Assembly: GCA_947085325.1 (NCBI GenBank) | Contig: CAMTVY010000015.1 | Location: forward strand, 1-64,000 | From: JAQBXX01 sp947085325 | GTDB lineage: Bacteria; Pseudomonadota; Gammaproteobacteria; SURF-13 | Reading direction: 5' to 3' | DNA length: 64,000 nt | In this document: piece after piece, positions 7,733 to 15,374 of the stretch | Position numbering within the stretch: position 1 is the stretch's first letter | How the letters are laid out: the number at the start of each line of letters is the position of its first letter | Notes under the pieces: generated by a model | The model's input: only the letters and a program-made list of their open reading frames with translations | The model's database searches: none | Told to the model about the DNA's origin: nothing | Program-made: the position numbers and the translations under genes

Positions 7733-8932
7733 ATGATGGATGGTCTGTTAGATATGCTGGCGGGTGGGTTGTTGCAGCTGTCCGTCTGGGAGCTGGTCGC
7801 AGTCACGCTGGTGATGACGCACGTTACCATCGCTGCGGTGACCATTTTCCTGCATCGTCATCAGGCACACCGCGGGCTTGATCTACATCCCCTGCCCAGC
7901 CATTTTTTCCGTTTCTGGTTATGGCTCTCCACCGGCATGGTGACCAAGGACTGGGTGGCGATCCATCGCAAGCACCACGCCAAGGTCGAAACCACGGATG
8001 ACCCGCACAGCCCGCAGGTCTTCGGTCTGCGCAAGCTGCTGTTGCAGGGTGCCGAGCTCTATCGCGCCGAGGCGAAAAAACAGGACACACTGGACAATTA
8101 CGGCCACAACACCCCGGATGACTGGCTGGAACGCAATATCTATACTCCCCGTACCGGTTGGGGCGTCCGCATCATGCTGATTATCGACCTCATGCTGTTC
8201 GGTGCGGCGGGCCTCGCGATATGGGCAGTCCAGATGATCTGGATACCCGTCACTGCGGCAGGCGTCATCAATGGCATCGGCCACTGGTGGGGCTATCGCA
8301 ACTACGAGTCTGCGGACGCCTCCACCAATATCATGCCGTGGGGCATTCTGATCGGTGGTGAAGAGCTGCATAACAATCACCATGCCTTCGGCAGTTCCGC
8401 CAAGCTTTCTTCCAAGTGGTGGGAATTCGATATCGGCTGGTTTTATATCCGCACCCTTGAGACCCTCGGCCTTGCGCGCGTCAAGAAGGTGGCCGTCGAG
8501 CCAGTGATGGTGCAGACCAAGCATATGGTGGACATGGATACGGTCAAGGCCGTGATCACGCACCGCATGCGCGTGATGGCCCATTATGCGCAGGACGTAC
8601 TGGCGCATGTGCATGCGGAAGAGGTGCGCATTGCCCAGGGCGCATACCGTTCCCTGCTCAAGCGCGCGCGTGGTCTGCTGGTGCGCGAGGAATCGCTGCT
8701 GAACGAGGATGCGCGCGCCAAGTTGCAGGCAGTGCTGAGCCAGAGCGCGCAACTGCAGACGGTGTACCAGTACAAGCAGCGGCTGCAGCAGATATGGCAG
8801 CGTTCCGCCGAGACCCATGAAAACCTGTTGCATGCGTTGCAGGACTGGTGCAAGCAGGCCGAGGCGACCGGTATCAAGGCGCTGCAGGAGTTCGCCCGCA
8901 AGCTGCGCGCTTATTCGCTGCAACCGGCATAA
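7733..8932 (+). CDS. membrane fatty-acid desaturase
   Basis: Acyl-lipid/acyl-CoA desaturase that introduces a double bond (probably delta-9) using a di-iron centre. The three histidine boxes are present: HRHQAH (about residues 42-47), HRKHH (about 79-83) and HNNHH (about 218-222). Hydrophobic segments flank them. The last 140 or so residues form a helical, coiled-coil-like tail, as in Pseudomonas-type desaturases of about 395 residues. The start has a GAGGAG site. The gene has its own probable promoter and ends at a bidirectional terminator, so it is likely monocistronic. Confidence 0.9.
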   Translation: MMDGLLDMLAGGLLQLSVWELVAVTLVMTHVTIAAVTIFLHRHQAHRGLDLHPLPSHFFRFWLWLSTGMVTKDWVAIHRKHHAKVETTDDPHSPQVFGLRKLLLQGAELYRAEAKKQDTLDNYGHNTPDDWLERNIYTPRTGWGVRIMLIIDLMLFGAAGLAIWAVQMIWIPVTAAGVINGIGHWWGYRNYESADASTNIMPWGILIGGEELHNNHHAFGSSAKLSSKWWEFDIGWFYIRTLETLGLARVKKVAVEPVMVQTKHMVDMDTVKAVITHRMRVMAHYAQDVLAHVHAEEVRIAQGAYRSLLKRARGLLVREESLLNEDARAKLQAVLSQSAQLQTVYQYKQRLQQIWQRSAETHENLLHALQDWCKQAEATGIKALQEFARKLRAYSLQPA

Positions 8933-8950
8933 GTTCTCCGGCAGTTGGCC

Positions 8951-8983
8951 AATAAAAAACCCGCCAGTGGCGGGTTTTTTATT
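8951..8983. terminator. bidirectional rho-independent terminator
   Basis: ACCCGCC and GGCGGGT form a stem around an AGT loop, with an A tract on one side and a T tract on the other. It therefore works on both strands, ending the desaturase transcript from the left and the rpmB-rpmG transcript from the right. Confidence 0.93.
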
Positions 8984-9006
8984 GGTTAAAGATGGCAGGT
9001 GTGAGT

Positions 9007-9162
9007 CTACTTGATCTTGCCTTCCTTGTAGATCACATGCTTGCGCACCACGGGGTCGTACTTCTTGATTTCCATCTTTTCCGGCATGGTGCGGCGGTTT
9101 TTGGTGGTGGTGTAGAAGTGACCGGTGTCGGCACTGGAAACGAGTTTTATTTTTTCACGCAT
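9007..9162 (-). CDS. rpmG: 50S ribosomal protein L33
   Basis: A 51-residue basic protein starting MREKIKLVSSADTGHFYTT and ending EGKIK, the standard short bacterial L33. It lacks the zinc-binding cysteines of the C+ form. GGGAG precedes the ATG. It lies 12 nt downstream of rpmB on the same strand, the usual rpmB-rpmG order. Confidence 0.97.
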   Translation of the reverse strand: MREKIKLVSSADTGHFYTTTKNRRTMPEKMEIKKYDPVVRKHVIYKEGKIK

Positions 9163-9174
9163 GGCGTAGCTCCC

Positions 9175-9411
9175 TTAAACCTTTTCGCCACGGCTGCGCA
9201 TGTCGGCGAGCACGTGGTCGATGCCAAGCTTGTCTATGATGCGCATACCCTTGCAGGTGAGGCGCAGGCGCACCCAGCGCCGTTCGGTCTCGACCCAGAA
9301 TCGGTGATAACCCAGATTGGGCAGGAAACGCCGCTTGGTTCTGTTATTGGCGTGCGACACGTTATTGCCCGCCACGGGGCGCTTACCGGTAACTTGACAG
9401 ACTCTGGCCAT
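9175..9411 (-). CDS. rpmB: 50S ribosomal protein L28
   Basis: Ribosomal protein of 78 residues beginning MARVCQVTGKRPVAGNNVSH, with the conserved NNRTKRRFLPNL and the RLRLTCKGMR segment. It is the first gene of the rpmB-rpmG pair and has a good promoter at 9448-9477. Confidence 0.97.
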   Translation of the reverse strand: MARVCQVTGKRPVAGNNVSHANNRTKRRFLPNLGYHRFWVETERRWVRLRLTCKGMRIIDKLGIDHVLADMRSRGEKV

Positions 9412-9447
9412 GGTGAAATTCCTTAAACAATCTCTTGCAAGCCGCCA

Positions 9448-9477
9448 ATTCTAGCAAAAACAGGGGCCCGGCCACAA
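9448..9477 (-). promoter_or_regulatory. sigma-70-type promoter of rpmB-rpmG
   Basis: Minus-strand TTGTGG (9477-9472), an 18-nt spacer and TAGAAT (9453-9448) preceded by TGC, an extended -10. The predicted start near 9441 gives a leader of about 30 nt to the rpmB ATG at 9411. Confidence 0.65.
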
Positions 9478-9495
9478 GGTCTATAAGGTTTTAAA

Positions 9496-9636
9496 GAGTG
9501 TCTCTAAAAATGATGGATTTTGCTTCAAGACAAGGCGCAGCGCCGTCGAGCAGCGCAGCATACACGTCAGTATGTGAGCAGCGGAGACAAGCTGCAACGC
9601 AGTATTGGAGCAAAAGACGCATTTTTAGAGGTGCTC
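9496..9636 (-). repeat. 141-nt imperfect palindrome, family P1, copy 2
   Basis: The reverse complement of copy 1, also 141 nt, differing at roughly ten positions by hand alignment. Outer ends are GAG/CTC here but GGG/CCC in copy 1, a paired change. Read along the radC strand it begins 1 nt after the radC TAA, the same spacing as copy 1 after the metX TAA. It separates radC from the rpmB promoter. Confidence 0.85.
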
Positions 9637-9637
9637 T

Positions 9638-10312
9638 TTATACCAGCCCGCGCTCGGCCAGCGAAACCGCGCGCCCGTCGCCGACGATGAAGTGGTCCAG
9701 CAGCCGGATGTCGACCAGTGCCAGCGCTGCCTTGAGCCGCTGGGTGATATGGTGGTCGGCCTGGCTCGGTTCGGCCACCCCGGAGGGGTGGTTGTGCGCC
9801 AGGATCACCGCAGCGGCATTGCGGGCCAAGGCCTTTTTGACTACTTCACGCGGGTGCACGCTGGCGCTGTCGATGGTGCCATGAAACAGCTCGTCGAAGG
9901 CGATGACACGGTGGCGCTGGTCGAGAAACAGGCAACCGAAGACCTCGTGACGGTAGGCGCGCAGGTGTGCGCAGAGGTAGCTGCGGGTGGCGTCGGGGTG
10001 GGCCAGCACATCACCGCGCTCGATCTGCGCCCCCAGATAGCGGCGGGTCATTTCCAGTATGGCCTGGAGCTGGGTGTATTTGGCCGGCCCCAGACCGGCA
10101 GTGGCGTAGAGGGTGTCACGCTCTGACTCCAGCAGGCTGCGCAGGCTGCCGAACTGCTGCAACAGGTCGCGGGCCAGGTCGACTGCGGTTTTGCCGCGTA
10201 CCCCGGTGCGCAGGAAGATGGCGAGCAATTCCGCGTCGGAGAGCGCCCCCGGCCCGCGTGCCAGCAGCTTTTCGCGCGGGCGCTCTTGTTGCGGCCAGTC
10301 AGTGATCGCCAT
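9638..10312 (-). CDS. radC: RadC/MPN-domain DNA repair-related protein
   Basis: A 224-residue protein with an N-terminal helix-hairpin-helix-like region and a C-terminal JAB1/MPN metalloprotease-like domain. The metal motif is HPREVVKKAL ... HNHPSG followed by an Asp 11 residues on (about residues 153-184). RadC proteins carry the full metal site, but their biochemical role is unsettled. It is divergent from coaBC with 43 nt between them, as in many gammaproteobacteria, and lies upstream of rpmB-rpmG. Confidence 0.93.
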   Translation of the reverse strand: MAITDWPQQERPREKLLARGPGALSDAELLAIFLRTGVRGKTAVDLARDLLQQFGSLRSLLESERDTLYATAGLGPAKYTQLQAILEMTRRYLGAQIERGDVLAHPDATRSYLCAHLRAYRHEVFGCLFLDQRHRVIAFDELFHGTIDSASVHPREVVKKALARNAAAVILAHNHPSGVAEPSQADHHITQRLKAALALVDIRLLDHFIVGDGRAVSLAERGLV

Positions 10313-10355
10313 GAGAAATCCCTCATTTCATGATGGTTGAGGTAAACTTTACCCT

Positions 10356-11564
10356 ATGAACTCGCTTGCCAACAAACACATCCTGCTCGGCGTGACGGGG
10401 GGCATTGCCGCCTACAAGAGTGCCGACCTGGTGCGCCGTTTGCGCGAGGCGGGCGCCGAGGTGCGGGTGGTGATGACGCGCGCGGCCACGGAGTTTATTA
10501 CCCCGCTGACCTTGCAGGCCTTGTCCGGGCATGCGATACGATTCGACATTTTCGACCCGCAGGCCGAGGCGGCGATGGGGCATATCGAGCTTGCGCGCTG
10601 GGCCGACGCCGTGCTGGTGGCGCCCGCGAGTGCCGATTTCATGGCCCGCTTGACCCATGGCCGGGGCGACGACCTGCTCAGCACCCTCTGTCTGGCGACC
10701 ACGGCACCGATGGCGCTCGCGCCTGCAATGAACCAGCAGATGTGGCTGAACCCGGCGACACAGGCCAACAAGGAGGTGCTGGAGCAGCGCGGCATACGGC
10801 TGTTCGGCCCGGCTGCAGGCACGCAGGCCTGCGGTGAGACCGGGCCGGGGCGCATGCTGGAGCCTGCGGACATCGTGCCGCTCGCCGCCGGCCTGTTCCA
10901 GACCCGTCTGCTGTCGGGCCTGCGGGTGCTGGTGAGCGCCGGCCCCACGCGCGAACTGATCGACCCGGTGCGTTATATCAGCAATCGCAGTTCCGGCAAG
11001 ATGGGCTACGCGCTGGCCGAGGCCGCCGCCGAAGCGGGTGCGGAGGTGACGCTGGTGAGCGGCCCGGTGGTGTTGGCCGCGCCCGAGCGGGTGCGGCGTA
11101 TCGATGTGCAAAGCGCGCGCGACATGCATGCAGCGGTGCTGGCGCAAGCCCCCAGTCACGCTATTTTTATCGCGGCGGCGGCGGTGGCGGATTATCACGT
11201 GGCCGACAGCGTGTCGCAAAAAATCAAAAAGACCCGGGAGGTGCTGGCGCTTTCGCTGGTACGCAACCCCGACATTCTGGGGGAGGTGGCCGCGATGCCG
11301 AATGCGCCGTTTACAGTGGGTTTTGCCGCCGAGACGGAAAATCTGGAGTTGAATGCGCAGGCCAAGCGCGCCCAGAAAAAACTCGACCTGATCGCGGCAA
11401 ATCTGGTCAGCCGCCCGGACATCGGCTTCGACAGCGATGACAACGAACTCAAGCTGTTCTGGGAAGGTGGTACCCGGGAGCTGGCGCGCGCCACAAAACC
11501 CCGGCTGGCGCGTGCACTCATTTCAATTATCGCAGAGCAGTATCATGCAAAAAATCCAGCTTAA
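10356..11564 (+). CDS. coaBC: bifunctional phosphopantothenoylcysteine synthetase/decarboxylase
   Basis: Carries out two steps of coenzyme A synthesis. The N-terminal FMN decarboxylase domain (about 1-185) has LLGVTGGIAAYKSADLVRRL and MNQQMW. The C-terminal synthetase domain (about 190-402) has ISNRSSGKMGYALA and AAVADY. The length of 402 residues is standard. The last 20 nt overlap the start of dut, a common arrangement. Confidence 0.97.
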   Translation: MNSLANKHILLGVTGGIAAYKSADLVRRLREAGAEVRVVMTRAATEFITPLTLQALSGHAIRFDIFDPQAEAAMGHIELARWADAVLVAPASADFMARLTHGRGDDLLSTLCLATTAPMALAPAMNQQMWLNPATQANKEVLEQRGIRLFGPAAGTQACGETGPGRMLEPADIVPLAAGLFQTRLLSGLRVLVSAGPTRELIDPVRYISNRSSGKMGYALAEAAAEAGAEVTLVSGPVVLAAPERVRRIDVQSARDMHAAVLAQAPSHAIFIAAAAVADYHVADSVSQKIKKTREVLALSLVRNPDILGEVAAMPNAPFTVGFAAETENLELNAQAKRAQKKLDLIAANLVSRPDIGFDSDDNELKLFWEGGTRELARATKPRLARALISIIAEQYHAKNPA

Positions 11565-12000
11565 AATCATCGACGCCCGTATCGGCAATGAATTTCCCTT
11601 GCCGCACTATGCCACCGAGGGCGCAGCCGGCATGGATTTGCGCGCCTGTCTGGAGGATGCGCTGACCATTGCGCCGGGGGAAACACACCTGATTCCGACC
11701 GGTCTGGCGATCCATATTGCCGATACCTCGCTGGCCGCCGTGTTGCTGCCGCGCTCGGGGCTGGGCCACAAGCATGGCATCGTGCTGGGCAATCTGGTGG
11801 GGTTGATCGATTCCGACTATCAGGGCCAGGTGTTTGTCTCATGCTGGAACCGCGGCCGGGAGCCTTTCAGCATCGGTGTCGGGGAGCGCATCGCGCAGAT
11901 GGTGTTTGTGCCCGTGGTGCAGGCCCGGTTTGAGGTGGTGGACGAGTTTGATGCCAGCCGGCGTGGCGCGGGCGGCTTCGGCCATTCGGGAACACAGTAA
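11545..12000 (+). CDS. dut: dUTP diphosphatase
   Basis: Hydrolyses dUTP to dUMP and pyrophosphate. All five trimeric-dUTPase motifs are visible in the 151-residue product: AGMDLRA, PRSGLGHKHGI, GLIDSDYQG, GERIAQMVF and the C-terminal RGAGGFGHSGT. The start at 11545 was chosen because homology begins MQKIQLKIID; the frame is open further upstream inside coaBC. It overlaps coaBC by 20 nt. Confidence 0.97.
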   Translation: MQKIQLKIIDARIGNEFPLPHYATEGAAGMDLRACLEDALTIAPGETHLIPTGLAIHIADTSLAAVLLPRSGLGHKHGIVLGNLVGLIDSDYQGQVFVSCWNRGREPFSIGVGERIAQMVFVPVVQARFEVVDEFDASRRGAGGFGHSGTQ

Positions 12001-12062
12001 GAAACAAGCAGCGGGTAGCGAGCGACAAGTAGCCAGTAAAAAGGCAACAACAGAAAAAAAGA
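12001..12062 (+). repeat. low-complexity intercistronic spacer of GTAGC-type units
   Basis: Between the dut stop and the algC ATG lie 62 nt with degenerate units (AGCGGGTAGCGAG, CAAGTAGCCAG) followed by an A-rich tract. It contains no gene and no clear Shine-Dalgarno for algC beyond the purine run. Similar unit-rich spacers occur between genes in other gammaproteobacteria, but I cannot assign a family. Confidence 0.5.
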
Positions 12063-13442
12063 ATGACGACGGAAATCCCTGCCAGTATCTTCAAGGCCTA
12101 TGACATCCGTGGCATTGTCGGCAAAACACTGACAGCGGAAATCGTACGTGACATCGGCCACGCGATTGGCAGCGAGGCGCGGGCGCGTCATCAGACCGCC
12201 GTGGTGGTGGCGCGGGATGGACGCCTGTCCGGCCCGGGCTTCAGCCAGGCGCTTGCCAGCGGCCTGTGCGCGGCGGGCATCGATGTGATCGATATCGGCC
12301 AGGCGCCGACACCGGTGCTGTATTTTGCCACCCACCATTTCAATACCGGCTCCGGCGTGGCGATCACCGGCAGCCATAACCCGCCTGACTACAACGGCCT
12401 CAAGATCATGCTGGGCGGCGAGACCTTGTCCGGCGCGGCGATCACCGCGCTGCGCACGCGCATCCTGCAGGGCGCATTCACGCATGGCGCGGGCAGTGTC
12501 AGCACCGCCGATGTCATACCGGCCTATATCGAGCGCATTGTTGCGGATGTGAAATTGCACCGTCCGCTGCACGTAGTGGTGGATTGCGGCAACGGGGTTG
12601 CGGGCGCGCTTGCGCCGCGCCTGTTGCGCGCGTTGGGCTGCAAGGTGGATGAGTTGTTCTGCGAGGTGGACGGTCACTTCCCGAATCATCATCCGGATCC
12701 GAGCCAGCCGGAGAATTTGCAGGACCTGATGCGCGCCGTCAAAGCCGAACAGGCCGATCTGGGGCTGGCCTTCGACGGCGACGGCGACCGGCTCGGCGTG
12801 GTGACGGCCGAAGGCAGCATCATCTGGCCCGACCGGCAGATGATGCTGTACGCTGCCGACGTGCTGTCACGCAAACCGGGCGCGACGGTGATTTATGACG
12901 TAAAATGTACACGCAACCTGGCGCCGGTGATCGCGCAGCACGGCGGCAAGCCTTTGATGTGGAAGACCGGCCACTCGCTGATCAAGGCCAAAATGAAAGA
13001 GACGGGCGCTGAGCTTGCGGGTGAGATGAGTGGCCACATCTTTTTCCATGAGCGCTGGTACGGCTTCGACGATGGCTTGTATACTGCCGCACGTTTGCTG
13101 GAGATATTGGCGCGCGATGCACGGACGCCGGGCGACGTGTTTGCGCAGCTGCCGGAGACCGTGAATACGCCGGAGCTGAAGCTGGAAATGAGCGAAGGCG
13201 AGCAGTTCGGGTTGGTGCAGCGCTTGCAGCAAGGCGCGTATTTCCCGGGCGCGACGTTGACTACCATTGACGGTGTGCGGGCGGATTACGACGACGGCTG
13301 GGGGCTGGCGCGACCGTCCAACACCACGCCTACGGTGGTGATCCGCTTCGAGGCGGACAACACGGCGGCGCTGGCGCGCATCCAGCACCAGTTTCGTGCG
13401 GCGTTATTGAGCCTGGAGCCGAATTTAAACCTGCCGTTTTGA
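12063..13442 (+). CDS. algC: phosphomannomutase/phosphoglucomutase
   Basis: Interconverts hexose 1- and 6-phosphates for exopolysaccharide and LPS sugar nucleotides. The 459-residue alpha-D-phosphohexomutase has the phosphoserine loop ITGSHNPPDYNG (Ser104), the Mg site FDGDGDRLG, the sugar-binding GEMSGHIFF and a C-terminal phosphate loop with RPSNTTP. The coaBC-dut-algC-argB order is conserved in gammaproteobacteria. Confidence 0.96.
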   Translation: MTTEIPASIFKAYDIRGIVGKTLTAEIVRDIGHAIGSEARARHQTAVVVARDGRLSGPGFSQALASGLCAAGIDVIDIGQAPTPVLYFATHHFNTGSGVAITGSHNPPDYNGLKIMLGGETLSGAAITALRTRILQGAFTHGAGSVSTADVIPAYIERIVADVKLHRPLHVVVDCGNGVAGALAPRLLRALGCKVDELFCEVDGHFPNHHPDPSQPENLQDLMRAVKAEQADLGLAFDGDGDRLGVVTAEGSIIWPDRQMMLYAADVLSRKPGATVIYDVKCTRNLAPVIAQHGGKPLMWKTGHSLIKAKMKETGAELAGEMSGHIFFHERWYGFDDGLYTAARLLEILARDARTPGDVFAQLPETVNTPELKLEMSEGEQFGLVQRLQQGAYFPGATLTTIDGVRADYDDGWGLARPSNTTPTVVIRFEADNTAALARIQHQFRAALLSLEPNLNLPF

Positions 13443-13452
13443 TGGCAAGACC

Positions 13453-14397
13453 ATGAACCTGAATACGACCACAGCAAAAAACATTGCCCATGTGCTGACC
13501 GAGGCGCTGCCCTACATCAAGCGCTTTCAGGGCAAGACCATCGTCATCAAGTACGGCGGCAACGCGATGGTGGACGATGCGCTGAAGAGCGGTTTTGCGC
13601 GCGATGTGGTGTTGATGAAGCTGGTGGGTATCAATCCGGTGGTGGTGCATGGCGGCGGGCCGCAGATCGGGAAGCTGCTGGAGAAAATCGGCAAGCCCAG
13701 CCAGTTTGTGGACGGCTTGCGGGTGACCGACAGCGAGACCATGGACGTGGTCGAGATGGTGCTGGGCGGACTGGTCAACAAGGAGATCGTGAATCTCATC
13801 AACCGTCATGGCGGATCGGCCGTGGGCCTGTCGGGCAAGGATGGCGACCTGATTCGCGCGCGCAAGCTCACGCTGACGCGCAAGACGCCGGAGGTCGCTC
13901 CCGGCATCCTGCCTTCCGCGACACTAGCACGTCCCTGTGCGTCGCTGGAAGTACCCGAGATTATCGACATCGGCCATGTGGGTGAGGTGGCGAGCATCGA
14001 CACGTCAGTGATCGATGTGCTGATCAGCGGCAATTTTATTCCGGTGATTGCGCCCGTGGGCGTGGGTGATGACGGCCAGTCCTACAACATCAACGCCGAC
14101 CTGGTGGCGGGCAAGCTCGCCGAAACCCTGCACGCCGAGAAACTGATGTTGCTCACCAACACGCCGGGCGTGCTCGACAAGGCAGGCAAGTTGCTGGCGC
14201 GTCTGGATGCCAAACAGGTCGCGGCACTGGTGGCCGACGCCACCATCCACGGCGGCATGCTGCCCAAGATACGCTGTGCGCTGGACGCGGTGCAGGCCGG
14301 TGTCGGTGCGGTGCACATCGTCGATGGCCGGGTGGAGCATGCCGTGCTGCTCGAACTCTTCACCGACGAAGGCGTGGGGACGCTGCTCCGGTTGTAA
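13453..14397 (+). CDS. argB: acetylglutamate kinase with an extra internal segment
   Basis: Phosphorylates N-acetylglutamate, the second step of arginine synthesis. Amino-acid-kinase motifs VIKYGGNAM, VVHGGGPQI and SYNINADLVAGKLA are intact. At 314 residues it is longer than usual. Where relatives read TRxTPExxxPEIIDIGHVGEV, about 20 additional residues (roughly 148-167, starting APGILPSATLA) precede PEIIDIGHVGEV. The extension is in frame and at a surface beta-hairpin, so activity is probably kept. It lies 10 nt after algC. Confidence 0.96.
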   Translation: MNLNTTTAKNIAHVLTEALPYIKRFQGKTIVIKYGGNAMVDDALKSGFARDVVLMKLVGINPVVVHGGGPQIGKLLEKIGKPSQFVDGLRVTDSETMDVVEMVLGGLVNKEIVNLINRHGGSAVGLSGKDGDLIRARKLTLTRKTPEVAPGILPSATLARPCASLEVPEIIDIGHVGEVASIDTSVIDVLISGNFIPVIAPVGVGDDGQSYNINADLVAGKLAETLHAEKLMLLTNTPGVLDKAGKLLARLDAKQVAALVADATIHGGMLPKIRCALDAVQAGVGAVHIVDGRVEHAVLLELFTDEGVGTLLRL

Positions 14398-14404
14398 GGC
14401 CGCC

Positions 14405-14677
14405 ATGGATCGCGCCGGGCTAAGCGAATTTTTTTCCCGCACCCCGGAACTTGCCCGGCTGTGCACGCAAAACGGCTGGCCTGACCCGGCCAGCATGCGC
14501 ATCGAAGTGCTGGAAGAAACCGCTACCCAGATCGTGTGCGCCGTGACCTTTGATGAAGTCATCATGGAAGGTTCGGGTTGCGAGGCGGGGCGCGTCGCCT
14601 GTTGGGGGCGTTTTCGCCTCCCGCTGGATCGGCACGGTGAGATTACAGGCGCCGAGCTAGTGGCAGGAGGCCGCTGA
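14405..14677 (+). CDS. small conserved-looking hypothetical protein
   Basis: A 90-residue acidic protein starting 7 nt after argB, with no transmembrane or signal segment. It has two cysteines near the middle (GSGCEAG, VACWGRF). Codon use matches the neighbours, and the tight spacing suggests co-translation with argB. I do not recognise the family. The frame is open upstream into argB, but only the ATG at 14405 leaves argB intact. Confidence 0.6.
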   Translation: MDRAGLSEFFSRTPELARLCTQNGWPDPASMRIEVLEETATQIVCAVTFDEVIMEGSGCEAGRVACWGRFRLPLDRHGEITGAELVAGGR

Positions 14678-14689
14678 CGCCAGCGCTGA

Positions 14690-15331
14690 TCAGGGGCTGG
14701 GCGCGCCGGCCGTGAGTTCGCGGAAGCGCTGCAGATCGTTCCCGGCCTGTTGCTGGATGGCTTCCTGCTCGGTCTGCCGGGACTTGATGAAGGCGGTGTA
14801 TTTCTCAATCTGGGTCTTGGCCTCCAGCATGTCTTTCTGTAGTTTTTCCGGCACGGGCGCGCCTTGTTTTGCAAGCCGGCTTGCCTCCTGGCGCTGGGTC
14901 GCCAGCCGTTGCTCCAGTTTCCCGCTATGGCTGGCATTCATGCTGATTTCGCTTTCCAGTATTGCCAGCTTACTGTCCCGCGCCTGGGTGATGTCATGCT
15001 CGGACGTGTAGGAGTTGAGCAATGCCCTGTCGCGTGTGACTTGATCGGCGGCGTGGCGTTTTTCCTCCGCCAGGACGTGTTGCTTGCGCTGTTCTTCGGC
15101 CAATTGCGCCTCAGTCCTGGGGCTCTCAATGGTTTTGACGGTGACGCCCTGCTGGTTGAGTTCGGTGTGGCCTTGCTGGCTATATTCCGGTGGAATCTTG
15201 TCGCCGTAGTGGACTTCGCCGTTTTTGTCCACCCACTTGTAGAGCTTGCCGGCGGCAAGCTCGCCGGTCGGCAGGGCGATGGTCAGGGTTATGAGCAGCG
15301 CACATAGAAGAGGGTGATGTTGCATTGGCAT
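14690..15331 (-). CDS. DUF4124-domain periplasmic protein
   Basis: The 213-residue product has a signal peptide (residues 1-27, LLCALLITLTIALP then ELAAG). Next comes the short DUF4124 motif KLYKWVDKNGEVHYGDKIPPE. A long charged, helical, coiled-coil-prone region rich in Gln/Glu/Lys follows. This family is common in gammaproteobacteria, is predicted periplasmic, and has no known function. The start at 15331 has GGAG just upstream; an ATG two codons later is an alternative. It converges with the small gene after argB, 12 nt apart. Confidence 0.8.
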   Translation of the reverse strand: MPMQHHPLLCALLITLTIALPTGELAAGKLYKWVDKNGEVHYGDKIPPEYSQQGHTELNQQGVTVKTIESPRTEAQLAEEQRKQHVLAEEKRHAADQVTRDRALLNSYTSEHDITQARDSKLAILESEISMNASHSGKLEQRLATQRQEASRLAKQGAPVPEKLQKDMLEAKTQIEKYTAFIKSRQTEQEAIQQQAGNDLQRFRELTAGAPSP

Positions 15332-15374
15332 TATTCTCCGGTTCCGACGGTTGAATGCGCAAACGACCGGGATA

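Noticed and set aside
8300..8932. Desaturase C-terminal tail resembling the end of ISL3-type transposases
   Set aside because: The similarity is only a helical WxxxAxxSGI-like pattern; the same tail occurs in Pseudomonas-type desaturases and no transposase core is present.
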